Source: Nosema muscidifuracis (Eukaryota; Microsporidia; Nosematidae). Taken from it: a stretch of DNA of 64,000 bases. The number at the start of each line of letters is the position of its first letter. Positions within the stretch are counted from its first letter, which is position 1. Under the pieces are notes generated by a model that had not been told where the DNA came from, ran no database searches, and saw only the letters and a list, made by a program, of their open reading frames with translations. The DNA is taken from NCBI GenBank assembly GCA_028335825.1, contig JAIOKI010000005.1:186001-250000 (forward strand), given 5' to 3'. Shown here one piece after another: positions 49,060-57,245 of the stretch. The translations under genes were made by a program, and so were the position numbers.

Positions 49060-50844
49060 ATGATTTTTTTATTATTACTTTTAAAGATCTCAGCTTCTAA
49101 TAATAACACTACATCTGAAGAATTACCAGTGCTTGGTGATATACAAGATTTAATTGATTTTTATTCAAATAACAGAGATGAAGAAAACGAGCAGTTTTTG
49201 AAGTATACTGAATGTTCAAATATATCTAAAAATCAATTGCTTGTAGATGAAAACTCTAGAAACGATATGATAGAAAATAAAAATAATGATCTTTTTCAGA
49301 AAAACATTGGATCAATTAATGAATCAGTGACGTCAAAATTCGATATTAAAGAATATAAAGAAAATCGAGAAAGAAGTATTAGTGATGAAAAAATACCAAT
49401 TGTATTAAGACAGGTTATTGAAAAAACTGTCGAAAACGAATTTAATTCTTCTTGTGCTAACGAATCTTCAAAATTAAATAAATATAATTCGGAATATATC
49501 GAAAAAGATAAAGTAGAAAACAACAATTTTTATTCTTATAAAGACGATAGTAAAAAGGAATCTTCAGATTTATCAATAAAATCTCAATTAGAACTAGACA
49601 ATGATAACAATAGTATTATTGATGAGATAATTTCAAGTCCTTATATTTCTTTTAATTTAAAAGGATATGAAGATCAGTTTATTAATAATTTTATATATTC
49701 TGTTGGATTTGATTCTACTCTTAGCTCTGATGAACTAGAAAATTTAAATATATTATCAGATGATGATAACGAGAAATGTGCCAACTACGAACCAGAACCG
49801 AAAAAAAAGAAAATTGTTTCTCAGGAAATAAAAGAAAAGTTATCTGATACTATTACATTCTACGAGTATATTTCAGATTTTTCTAAGAATTTTAAATACA
49901 AGCATGACCTACTGACAAACAAGTATATATTTATACGGATAAATAATTTTTTAATTAAGGAACATAAGCAGATATTTCATAAAACCATATGGATATTTCA
50001 TACATTTATTTATAATCTACTTAGAAATGATTTTTTATGTAACCAATCTTTAGTTAAACTTCAAATGGATACTACTCTTGACACATATATTTACGAATGT
50101 TTTGATAAATTAATTAAGTTGATAGATTATATACATAAAAATAATACGGAAAGATTTTTACATTATGATAATATTTCAATAGAACCAAATATTTTGAAAA
50201 AGATTTTATCTATACCAGATTCAAATACATTTATAAATTCAGATATGCCAACTAAAGTAAAAAATTTAAATTCATATAACTTACAAATTTTAAGTTCAGG
50301 AGAATCGAAAAAAAAAATTTTTGATAAATCTAAAGGATTACTTGAAAAAAAAATTAATGAAACTGAGGAAAGTATTGATAAGTTTCTACTAAAAATATTT
50401 TTTTTACATATTATTAGTATGAAATATACAGCTAATACTTTAAAAAAACTTAATAGCTTACATTTTATATGGGAAATATACTTTAAAGATCCAAATACTA
50501 TACAAAACTTAGATAGTGTACAGTATAATGATTATCTTTTGTTATTATATGATATACCTAAATGGAATTCTAAAAGAGAAAATTACTTTGATCATTATAA
50601 CTTTGTTAGTATAATAAACAAAATCAAAGAAAGAACAAGTGAATCAGAATTTTTTACTTCTTTGTTTTTAATTATTTTTCCTTTGTTTTCAACTGATAAA
50701 GATATAAAAATAATCATGTCTAATAAGGATGAGATAATTAAATTTGTAGAAGAGAATCATAGCGTCTTTAAAATCATAAAAAATTATGTTCTAGCTCTAT
50801 TTAAACTAACAGAAAATCAATCGAATAGATTGGAGTTATCATAA
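49060..50844 (+). CDS. Secreted protein with nuclear localisation signal (candidate host-directed effector)
   Basis: 594 aa. Signal peptide MIFLLLLLKISAS, likely cut before NNNTTSEE. Residues 20-245 are acidic, low-complexity and rich in S, E, N and D. At 247-253 there is PKKKKIV, a classic monopartite (SV40-like) nuclear signal, preceded by acidic YEPE. Residues 265-590 look folded and helical (ITFYEYISDFSKNFKYKHDL; HFIWEIYFKDP; FFTSLFLIIFPLFS). No known domain and no clear shared block with the other secreted genes. A secretion signal plus a nuclear signal would fit delivery to the host nucleus; this is inference. Confidence 0.6.
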   Translation: MIFLLLLLKISASNNNTTSEELPVLGDIQDLIDFYSNNRDEENEQFLKYTECSNISKNQLLVDENSRNDMIENKNNDLFQKNIGSINESVTSKFDIKEYKENRERSISDEKIPIVLRQVIEKTVENEFNSSCANESSKLNKYNSEYIEKDKVENNNFYSYKDDSKKESSDLSIKSQLELDNDNNSIIDEIISSPYISFNLKGYEDQFINNFIYSVGFDSTLSSDELENLNILSDDDNEKCANYEPEPKKKKIVSQEIKEKLSDTITFYEYISDFSKNFKYKHDLLTNKYIFIRINNFLIKEHKQIFHKTIWIFHTFIYNLLRNDFLCNQSLVKLQMDTTLDTYIYECFDKLIKLIDYIHKNNTERFLHYDNISIEPNILKKILSIPDSNTFINSDMPTKVKNLNSYNLQILSSGESKKKIFDKSKGLLEKKINETEESIDKFLLKIFFLHIISMKYTANTLKKLNSLHFIWEIYFKDPNTIQNLDSVQYNDYLLLLYDIPKWNSKRENYFDHYNFVSIINKIKERTSESEFFTSLFLIIFPLFSTDKDIKIIMSNKDEIIKFVEENHSVFKIIKNYVLALFKLTENQSNRLELS

Positions 50845-51515
50845 AATAAATTATTTTTGAGAACAATTATATATTTGTATTGCATTGAGTTATAAATTGT
50901 TGAAGAATGCATTTCATTTATTATAAAATAGATTTGAGATATATTTTATTATACAAATACGAGTGAATAATAATTAATTTGATTTTTTACTCAAATGATA
51001 GTATCTTATAATATAAATAGAATTTTGAGAATATTTTAGCAGGATGAATCAGAAAATTGAAAAATAAGACATACTGACTAATGGACTCTTTTAATATATG
51101 GCTTAAAAAAGAATAATCCCATTTGCTATAACTCGGGATAGGATAGGAACAAAATACAATGGTAAATACAGAATGACACTTGGTATAACTCCACATATAC
51201 AAACCTATATTTGATCAGTTATTTTGAAAAAGAATTTCGATGGAATACAAATACGGAAGAGAACATTTCTAGAAACTTCTCCTAAAAGTTATTAGTATTA
51301 GGACGTAAAATTATTAGTCATTGATATTCACTTGAAATCAAACTCCTAAAATGGTCAAGTTCTCATTAACAATTATTTCAAGCATAAAATTGAAGTTTAC
51401 GATATTTAATATAGCTGACACCATAATTTAATTTTTAATATAATTTTCTTTAGTCTACTATACTTACCTTCCAATAATAAAATTAAAACAAAAAGCTAAC
51501 ATACTTTATTAAAAT
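50845..51515. other. Gap of 0.67 kb
   Basis: No intact gene. The 51040-51370 part is less A+T rich than other gaps and has several short protein-like stretches in different frames, so it may be decayed coding sequence or an unrecognised RNA. No motif allows a call. Confidence 0.4.
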
Positions 51516-52343
51516 TTAATTATTTTTCTTTTTTTGTTTATAGATTCCTACAATAATAGCATGATCTTTCTCAAAGGGCTCTAATGATACCTGTTCTTTA
51601 GGTTTAATCTCATTTTTCTTAAGTATATTGACTTCATCTGCGAAGACTGTTTCAGCAGGCAGAGCTGAATTAATACAATTGGCTTTAATTGACATAACGA
51701 CACCTCCATTATCTTTCAAGAAATATTCGCAATTTATACAAACAATTCTCGACTGATCTGGCTGAGATACATCAGCAAATACTGTATCAACTGATCCTAC
51801 TATCATTCTATACTTATACGGGTGTCTAGCATCCTCAATAATTGGAACTATATTAGTACGCTTCATAGCCAAATTAACTAAATCTCTACCAGATCTCTGA
51901 CTAAATTCTACTGCATAGACCACTCCAGTATCACCTACAATATCAGAAACGTGGGATACAGTTGTACCAGAACTTGCTCCAAGATACAAGACTTTTGATC
52001 CTTTTTTTATATGAACGTTTTCAAGTCCACAAATTATTCCTGCTGCCAGTTTTGATCTATAAACATTCCATACACGATACTCTACTTTTTCATTATCATC
52101 TAAAACCACAGAAACTCTCTTTTCATTGTATACTGAAACTCCTGGTATCATATTTTTTGTAAGAAGCATATCATCCTTGCCTCTGCATACATAAACATCT
52201 TCAAAATATTTATGAGGTTGTATAACAACTTTATTGTCAATCTTAGATTTGACAGTTCCCCTTTTTTTATTAATTTGTCGTCCTTTTGATTCATTTTTAT
52301 TCTTGTCGTTAAATCTTTTTTTATTACCGAACTTGCTTGACAT
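51516..52343 (-). CDS. NOP1: Fibrillarin (box C/D snoRNP 2'-O-methyltransferase)
   Basis: Methylates rRNA guided by box C/D snoRNAs in the nucleolus. 275 aa from ATG 52343 ([10 protein letters not shown]), with CCC 7 nt upstream; the open frame reaches 12 nt further only to a TTG. The N-terminal ~40 residues are lysine/asparagine-rich where animals have a GAR domain. The methyltransferase core is clear: [20 protein letters not shown], then [47 protein letters not shown], and [15 protein letters not shown]. It ends with [13 protein letters not shown]. Confidence 0.95.
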   Translation of the reverse strand: MSSKFGNKKRFNDKNKNESKGRQINKKRGTVKSKIDNKVVIQPHKYFEDVYVCRGKDDMLLTKNMIPGVSVYNEKRVSVVLDDNEKVEYRVWNVYRSKLAAGIICGLENVHIKKGSKVLYLGASSGTTVSHVSDIVGDTGVVYAVEFSQRSGRDLVNLAMKRTNIVPIIEDARHPYKYRMIVGSVDTVFADVSQPDQSRIVCINCEYFLKDNGGVVMSIKANCINSALPAETVFADEVNILKKNEIKPKEQVSLEPFEKDHAIIVGIYKQKKKNN

Positions 52344-52394
52344 TATAAAGGGCAAAATTTAAAAAACGGAAAAAAATATAAAAAATCTTCTTTT

Positions 52395-53018
52395 TTACAC
52401 TCCTTTATTTATTAGATTCTGATATATTTCTCGTAATTTTAATACTCCATAATGTGCTCTTCCACCTACATGGCTTATATACTTCTTACTACAATAATTT
52501 TTTATAATACTCATTCCACAAATGCTACATTTTTCCATAGAAATATCCTTGTTTTTAACATAAAAATTTTCTTTAATTTTTTCTAAATCGTAAATTTCAT
52601 TTTCTATATTTAAAAACTCGTCATACATTTCAGAAATATTTTCGTTTGTTATATTTTGTTCTATACTGCTAATTTTAATATCCAATTTATATTCTTCATG
52701 TTCAATATACTCATCTTGAATTTTATTACTAGACTTAATTTTATTTTCTATATCAGAAAATAAATCTGATAAAATTTTTATTAGTTCCTGTTCATAAAGT
52801 ATTTTATTAACTGTGTCTAAGTTTTTATTGGTAAAATCGTGATCTTTATATTTACAAAGACCTATTGACAATTTAGTATTCTTTAGCATTTCGTAAGGAC
52901 ATCCACCAGCTATTTGGTATATACATAAATTATTGGTTTTTGAATCATTATCTTTATTTAAAATATTTCTATTAGTTCCTAATAGATTATCCAATAATCT
53001 TCTAGCTCTGTCAGTCAT
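52395..53018 (-). CDS. LUC7: U1 snRNP-associated splicing factor LUC7
   Basis: Helps U1 snRNP pick 5' splice sites. 207 aa. It starts MTDRARRLLDNLLGTNRN as the family does (LLDxLMGxxR). First zinc finger (CCCH) in CIYQIAGGCPYEMLKNTK, then GLCKYKDHDF. Helical middle. Second finger CSICGMSIIKN, then HVGGRAHYGVLKLRE (the family's H--GK-H-GY---R). No RS tail. Two genes in this window have introns, so its substrates are here. It is arranged head-to-head with MAK16, 42 bp apart. Confidence 0.9.
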   Translation of the reverse strand: MTDRARRLLDNLLGTNRNILNKDNDSKTNNLCIYQIAGGCPYEMLKNTKLSIGLCKYKDHDFTNKNLDTVNKILYEQELIKILSDLFSDIENKIKSSNKIQDEYIEHEEYKLDIKISSIEQNITNENISEMYDEFLNIENEIYDLEKIKENFYVKNKDISMEKCSICGMSIIKNYCSKKYISHVGGRAHYGVLKLREIYQNLINKGV

Positions 53019-53060
53019 TCACGGCTATTTTTTTTTAAAAATAAAAATAGCCGTTATTCT
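53019..53060. promoter_or_regulatory. Palindromic 42-bp bidirectional promoter of LUC7 and MAK16
   Basis: The whole space between the two start codons. A perfect 12-bp inverted repeat, ACGGCTATTTTT (53021-53032) and AAAAATAGCCGT (53043-53054), surrounds a 10-bp A/T loop. Each ATG is preceded by AGCCGT at nearly the same distance (2 and 6 nt), in place of the usual CCC motif. Symmetry suggests a shared two-way control element for both genes. Confidence 0.7.
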
Positions 53061-53810
53061 ATGATAGATAATACCATCTGGAGAAATATTGGAGATAAAA
53101 AATTTTGCTCCTTTAAGAAGAAGACTGAAACTGAATACTTATGCAAAAATAAGAATAATCTTACGGGACTGTGTAATGCATTTTCATGTCCATTAGCTAA
53201 TACAAAATATGCCACTGTACGTGCTATTGAAGAAGAACTTTATTTATTTGTAAAAGAACCAGAACGTATTAATACACCTAAAGAACAGTACGAAAAAATT
53301 AAATTAAGCAAGAATTATGAAGAAGCTATTAAACAAATAGATACTGAATTAGAATTTTGGGATAAACAAATTATACACAAGTGCAAACAAAGACTTACTA
53401 AATTAACTGAATACTTGGAAAGACTTGAATATTTTAAGGAGCATGGACGTACTCAGTATATGAAGAAAGTTAAAAAGAAAGTTACACGTGCAGAAAAACT
53501 TGCTGCTTTGGCTAATTTAGAAAATTTAGATTTTGAAAAACAAATTGGTGAAGAACTTTTATTAAGACTTGAAAGTGGTGTATACGGTGAAGAAATGAAA
53601 GATAAATATCAGAAAGCTCACGATAAATTTATTGAAGAAAAAAATAATATTAAGAAAAAGAAGAAATTTGTGGCTCATTATGAGGATGAAGAACCTACTG
53701 AAACAAATATTAAGATAGAAGAAAAGAATGAAGAAAGAGATGATGAAAAGGAAGATAAAGTGCCCGAAAAGAAGAAGAAGAAGTCTAAGAAAGATACTAT
53801 GACTTGGTAA
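53061..53810 (+). CDS. MAK16: 60S ribosome biogenesis protein MAK16
   Basis: Nucleolar factor needed for 25S/5.8S pre-rRNA processing, paired with RRP1 in yeast. 249 aa against 306 in yeast. It starts MIDNTIWRNIGDKKFCSFK, the family's DE-IW--IN--FCSFK. FCRNEYNVTGLC-like part CKNKNNLTGLCNAFSCPLAN with its cysteines, then YATV-E--G--YLY-K-PER as YATVRAIEEELYLFVKEPER. Helical QRLTKLTEYLERL follows. The tail is acidic then basic (EKKKKKSKKD). It shares the 42-bp promoter with LUC7. Confidence 0.94.
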   Translation: MIDNTIWRNIGDKKFCSFKKKTETEYLCKNKNNLTGLCNAFSCPLANTKYATVRAIEEELYLFVKEPERINTPKEQYEKIKLSKNYEEAIKQIDTELEFWDKQIIHKCKQRLTKLTEYLERLEYFKEHGRTQYMKKVKKKVTRAEKLAALANLENLDFEKQIGEELLLRLESGVYGEEMKDKYQKAHDKFIEEKNNIKKKKKFVAHYEDEEPTETNIKIEEKNEERDDEKEDKVPEKKKKKSKKDTMTW

Positions 53811-53869
53811 GAATTTTCACATAAAGTTTTAAATTATTTAATTTTCTTTTTATTAATCTACTATTTTAA

Positions 53870-54060
53870 AATAACTTATTAATTTTCATTATATTTATTA
53901 AATATATTAATTGGAAATAACTTTTAAAATATATTAATTAGAAATAACTTTTAAAATATATTAATTTGAATAACTTATTAAAATATATTAATTATAAATA
54001 ACTTATCGAATTTATTAATTAAATTTAAAATATATTAATTAATTTATAAATAAATAATTG
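53870..54060. repeat. 30-bp tandem repeat
   Basis: Five or six diverged units of AAATAACTTTTAAAATATAT then TAATTAG between the convergent MAK16 and LRR-like genes. Confidence 0.7.
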
Positions 54061-54069
54061 CTAATTTTT

Positions 54070-55188
54070 TTATTTATCTACTTTTATATATTTTAATACA
54101 CGTTTATCTCTAAAAACAACCTTGCAATCGTTCAAACTTCGTTTTAAATATTCTAACGAATCCAACGGTAAAAGAGAATCTATCAAATTTAAATATCGAA
54201 TTTTCGATCCGAATAAATCGAGAAATTTATAAAAACTTAACTGACTAAAAGTACAATCTATGAAACAAAATTCTACTACTTTAGGCATTTCTTTATTAAA
54301 TTTATAGATCAGATCATTTGTAATTTGTGAATTTGAAATGCTAAGATGTTTTATATTTTTAAAATCGTAATCTTTATTGAAGATTTTTATATTTTGGCAT
54401 ATCAGTGACTCAATATCCTCTAAATTTAAATTATCAATACAATTTGTTTTTAAATACGAATAAATTTCTCTTCCAAACGAGAAATATAAATATTTCGTAT
54501 TTTTTCTATACCTAAAAATATTTAGAAAATTTATTAAACCCGAATTAATTACAGTATTTAAATTTATATTAGTTTGTATCAATGTAAGTTTTCTTAATGA
54601 TATCTTGCTAAATATCTTTTCTATTTTTTTATTTAATATATTCTCATGATAATTAATATTTTCTTCTGTATCTTCTATTTCTCTTTGACTTAAAACAATT
54701 TCTTCACTATCTGAATTCACAATATCAGTTTTTTCTTCAAATTTGTTAATATCAAATCTACTGTAAATATTTACATCAAATAATCCAAGATATTTGAGAT
54801 TTTTTATTTGTAAAATTTTTAAAAATACTTCAATTTCTATGTTACAATTAATTATTCGTATTTCTTCTATATATAAATCATCTAAAATTTTTATCTCTTT
54901 TATATTATTTAATTCTAGTTCCTTAATCTTAGATTTATTAAAAGATCTTAAATCTACAAAAGATGAATTTTTAAATTTTAAATGACAATCTTTTTTCATG
55001 AACAAAGAATTCTCTCTAAGTGATTTTTTCGTATCTTCTGATTCAGAAATAAAATATATCCTCTTATCATAATGTTTTAATATGTAAAATAAATCTTTCT
55101 TGAATGCTAACATATTCGTTACTTCCTTTCTTATATCCTCGAATTTATTTTTAACAATATTTTTTCTATTTTCACTTATTCGTCTCAT
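54070..55188 (-). CDS. Leucine-rich-repeat-like protein
   Basis: 372 aa, no signal peptide. Irregular leucine/isoleucine-rich repeats of 22-26 residues are visible: IKELELNNIKEIKILDDLYI, LKYLGLFDVNI, IKHLSISNSQITNDLIYKF, and IRYLNLIDSLLPLDSLEYL. This looks like the LRR proteins found in many microsporidia. Their roles are not known; binding to other proteins is the general expectation. An acidic insert (about 150-180, DSEEIVLSQREIEDTEEN) interrupts the repeats. No F-box or other domain is seen at the N-terminus. Confidence 0.55.
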   Translation of the reverse strand: MRRISENRKNIVKNKFEDIRKEVTNMLAFKKDLFYILKHYDKRIYFISESEDTKKSLRENSLFMKKDCHLKFKNSSFVDLRSFNKSKIKELELNNIKEIKILDDLYIEEIRIINCNIEIEVFLKILQIKNLKYLGLFDVNIYSRFDINKFEEKTDIVNSDSEEIVLSQREIEDTEENINYHENILNKKIEKIFSKISLRKLTLIQTNINLNTVINSGLINFLNIFRYRKNTKYLYFSFGREIYSYLKTNCIDNLNLEDIESLICQNIKIFNKDYDFKNIKHLSISNSQITNDLIYKFNKEMPKVVEFCFIDCTFSQLSFYKFLDLFGSKIRYLNLIDSLLPLDSLEYLKRSLNDCKVVFRDKRVLKYIKVDK

Positions 55189-55513
55189 CAGAAAAAGGAT
55201 TTAAAATTAAGAATTTGTTTAGAAGCATTCTAAGAATAGAAATAATGAAAGTATAGATAATCATAAATTAGAATATTTTATAATGATTATAAATTGATCA
55301 TTCTTTTTATATTCAACAAATAATATATTCTCTAAGATAAATCAACATTTATGCTTATTTTTTTTTAATTTATGCCAAATTTAACAAAACATGATAAATT
55401 AAGATTATGCGAATTTCAACATAAAAACTTAATAATCCTAAAAAATGAAATTTTAATCTCTAAGTTTTTAACTTAAACAATTACAATATTTATTAAAAAT
55501 CAATTAACCCCAC
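55189..55513. other. Divergent upstream region
   Basis: 325 bp between the LRR-like gene and the spliced membrane protein, both starting outward from it. No repeat, RNA or known promoter element; only the CCCC motif 3 nt before the downstream ATG. Confidence 0.5.
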
Positions 55514-55950
55514 ATGAATTTCTTAAATGACAAACTAGAAATCGTAAGTAAAACCTCTTAATTTAGTCTTTAAATGCTTTGAATGTGATACTTTTCTCGG
55601 TATTCTCACCAAGATATTTCTATGGATACATCATTTTGATAATAATCATGTGTTTAGTTTTTTTGACGTCAACGTGTAAATTAATTGCGAATCGGTCTCC
55701 AAGCCATTTTAGAGCTATAAAAAGTAAGTGAAATATCTCTAATTTAGCATTTTATATAATTTCAAAGATACTCCTCATTATTGGATTATTTATCATAGTA
55801 GACAATGTATTTGTGATGAGAAGAGGATATCGTAATTGCAAAGGATGTTCTATAGTAACGACAAAGAGTATTGTCTTATGTGGTCTCTTATTAGGATACT
55901 ATACTTGTTTTACAGGATATATAATAATATTCTGTGATGTAAAAAAATAA
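55514..55950 (+). CDS. Spliced membrane protein with two tiny introns, function unknown
   Basis: Exons 55514-55543, 55567-55723 and 55748-55950 join to 129 codons plus stop; no single frame covers it. The ATG follows CCCC by 3 nt. Both introns start GTAAGT and end CTTAATTTAG or TCTAATTTAG, and their phases (0 and 1) agree. The product starts MNFLNDKLEISLNALNVILF. Hydrophobic segments: about 26-41 (FYGYIILIIIMCLVF), 64-83 (FYIISKILLIIGLFIIV), and 103-123 (SIVLCGLLLGYYTCFTGYII), with a possible weak one at 12-22. A basic loop with RRGYRNCKGC precedes the last span. It ends 20 bp from the convergent P1 gene. No family recognised; it resembles small ER/Golgi proteins in size and plan. Confidence 0.75.
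55544..55566 (+). other. 23-nt intron 1 of the spliced membrane protein gene
   Basis: GTAAGT, nine bases, then TAATTTAG. Phase 0, after codon 10. The same donor and fused branch/acceptor as intron 2 and nearly the same as the RPL27A intron. Confidence 0.8.
55724..55747 (+). other. 24-nt intron 2 of the spliced membrane protein gene
   Basis: GTAAGT, ten bases, then TAATTTAG. Phase 1. Its removal joins two frames that are each open and hydrophobic in the right pattern. Confidence 0.8.
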
Positions 55951-55969
55951 ATGTATTGAAAACTTTAAT

Positions 55970-56290
55970 TTAGAATAAATCACCAAAATCTAATTCAACT
56001 TCATCAGCTACTTCTTCTTCGACTTCTGCTGGTTTTTCTTCTTCTTTCTTCCCAGTCTTAGCACCAGTGCTTTGGGCTGGCCCAGCACTTGATACGGAAG
56101 ATAACATTCCCTTCATCTTAATGACATCACACTCAAATAATTCAGCTAACTTAGACTGTCCTTGTACTCCTAATTCCTTAAGAATAGCCATTATATCTTG
56201 TTTAGTTACTGGTTTATCATTAGCATATGTAAATAAAGCGGCAAGAGCATATAACTCGTTTTCAGTTTGGGTACTTTTAGCATTTAACAT
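55970..56290 (-). CDS. RPLP1: 60S acidic ribosomal protein P1
   Basis: Stalk protein that recruits elongation factors. 106 aa, the usual length. N-terminal helical dimer domain: NELYALAALFTYANDKPVTK then DIMAILKELGVQ, as in P1. An alanine/glycine hinge (SSAGPAQSTGAKTGKK) and acidic tail follow. It ends ELDFGDLF, a variant of the DDDMGFGLFD ending that binds elongation factors. The start follows GGGG rather than CCC about 19 nt upstream. P2 is the alternative; the N-terminal pattern favours P1. Confidence 0.87.
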   Translation of the reverse strand: MLNAKSTQTENELYALAALFTYANDKPVTKQDIMAILKELGVQGQSKLAELFECDVIKMKGMLSSVSSAGPAQSTGAKTGKKEEEKPAEVEEEVADEVELDFGDLF

Positions 56291-56528
56291 TATCGAGCCA
56301 GAAAGTTTAACCCCTAAAAAAAAATATTTTTAAATATTTTCTTGATTTTACGATTGTGGGAAGTTTTAATTCATGCAAAAAAAATATTTGATAACTGGTA
56401 ATATCTTTTTTAACAAATTAATTTATTAAAATTTAATAATTTATAAAACAATTATAATAATTTAAATCTCAAAAATAAACTAAGAAATCTCAAATAAGTT
56501 TAATTATCTGTCTTTTTACATATTTTTT

Positions 56529-57167
56529 TTAAGAAAACTTTTTCTCTAATTTAAGAAGCATCTCTGCTTCAGATAATGGATCTTCAGTAATATCACAATT
56601 CAAATCTATTTTAAGTATTACTTCATCATCCAATTTATCTTGTATAGCTTTAAAAACCTTATCTCTCAAAATTTTCTGTTTATTTATCAATTTTAATCTA
56701 CTTAAATCAAGTATTATATCTTCCATACCATCTAAATTAATATTTTCTTTTAATATATCGATAATGTAATTTAAGGCTTGCATATTAAATCTATGCTTTC
56801 TAACAAAACTAACATCAAACCCAACATCTTGCAATTCATTAGCTTTAGCATGAGCTTCTGCTGATGAATTGACAGTTTTATACTGATTAATATCATTTTC
56901 AATATTATTCCTTGCTAAAATAGCAAGACCTTTCATAATATTCTCATTTATACCATTACGGATGACAAAATTAACAGTTGTTGATCTTTCATTATTCAGA
57001 ACACTTTGATCCATTATACAAGGTACAAATTTCGGTTGAATTTTCTGTATAGCATCAAGTTTTGATTTTACATGATCTTTTTTGAAATCATTATCTTCAT
57101 AATTTCTTAGATAAGCGTATGGATTTTCATTAGTAATAAATTCAAAGAAGTTTTTTGAATCCGACAT
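56529..57167 (-). CDS. Conserved-looking hypothetical protein
   Basis: 212 aa; CCCC lies 1 nt before the ATG. All-helical by appearance, no signal peptide. Blocks such as GINENIMKGLAILARNNIEN and VGFDVSFVRKHRFNMQALNY look constrained, and the codon usage is like the neighbouring housekeeping genes. It sits between P1 and TAF1 on the same strand, about 80 bp from TAF1. I do not recognise a family. Confidence 0.55.
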   Translation of the reverse strand: MSDSKNFFEFITNENPYAYLRNYEDNDFKKDHVKSKLDAIQKIQPKFVPCIMDQSVLNNERSTTVNFVIRNGINENIMKGLAILARNNIENDINQYKTVNSSAEAHAKANELQDVGFDVSFVRKHRFNMQALNYIIDILKENINLDGMEDIILDLSRLKLINKQKILRDKVFKAIQDKLDDEVILKIDLNCDITEDPLSEAEMLLKLEKKFS

Positions 57168-57245
57168 AGGGGTTAAAAAATAAAAAAATATTTTTCAAAT
57201 TTAATTTTAACATAGAAATGCCAGATACGTTTAGAAAGTAAAAAT

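Noticed and set aside
50987-51202. 71-codon - strand frame beginning MYMWSYTKCHSVF
   Set aside because: No start motif, no recognised domain, and short; the region may be decayed but nothing supports a gene.
51440-51475. GTAAGT on the - strand downstream of fibrillarin
   Set aside because: It lies beyond the stop codon of NOP1 and no TAATTTAG-like acceptor follows at the right distance.
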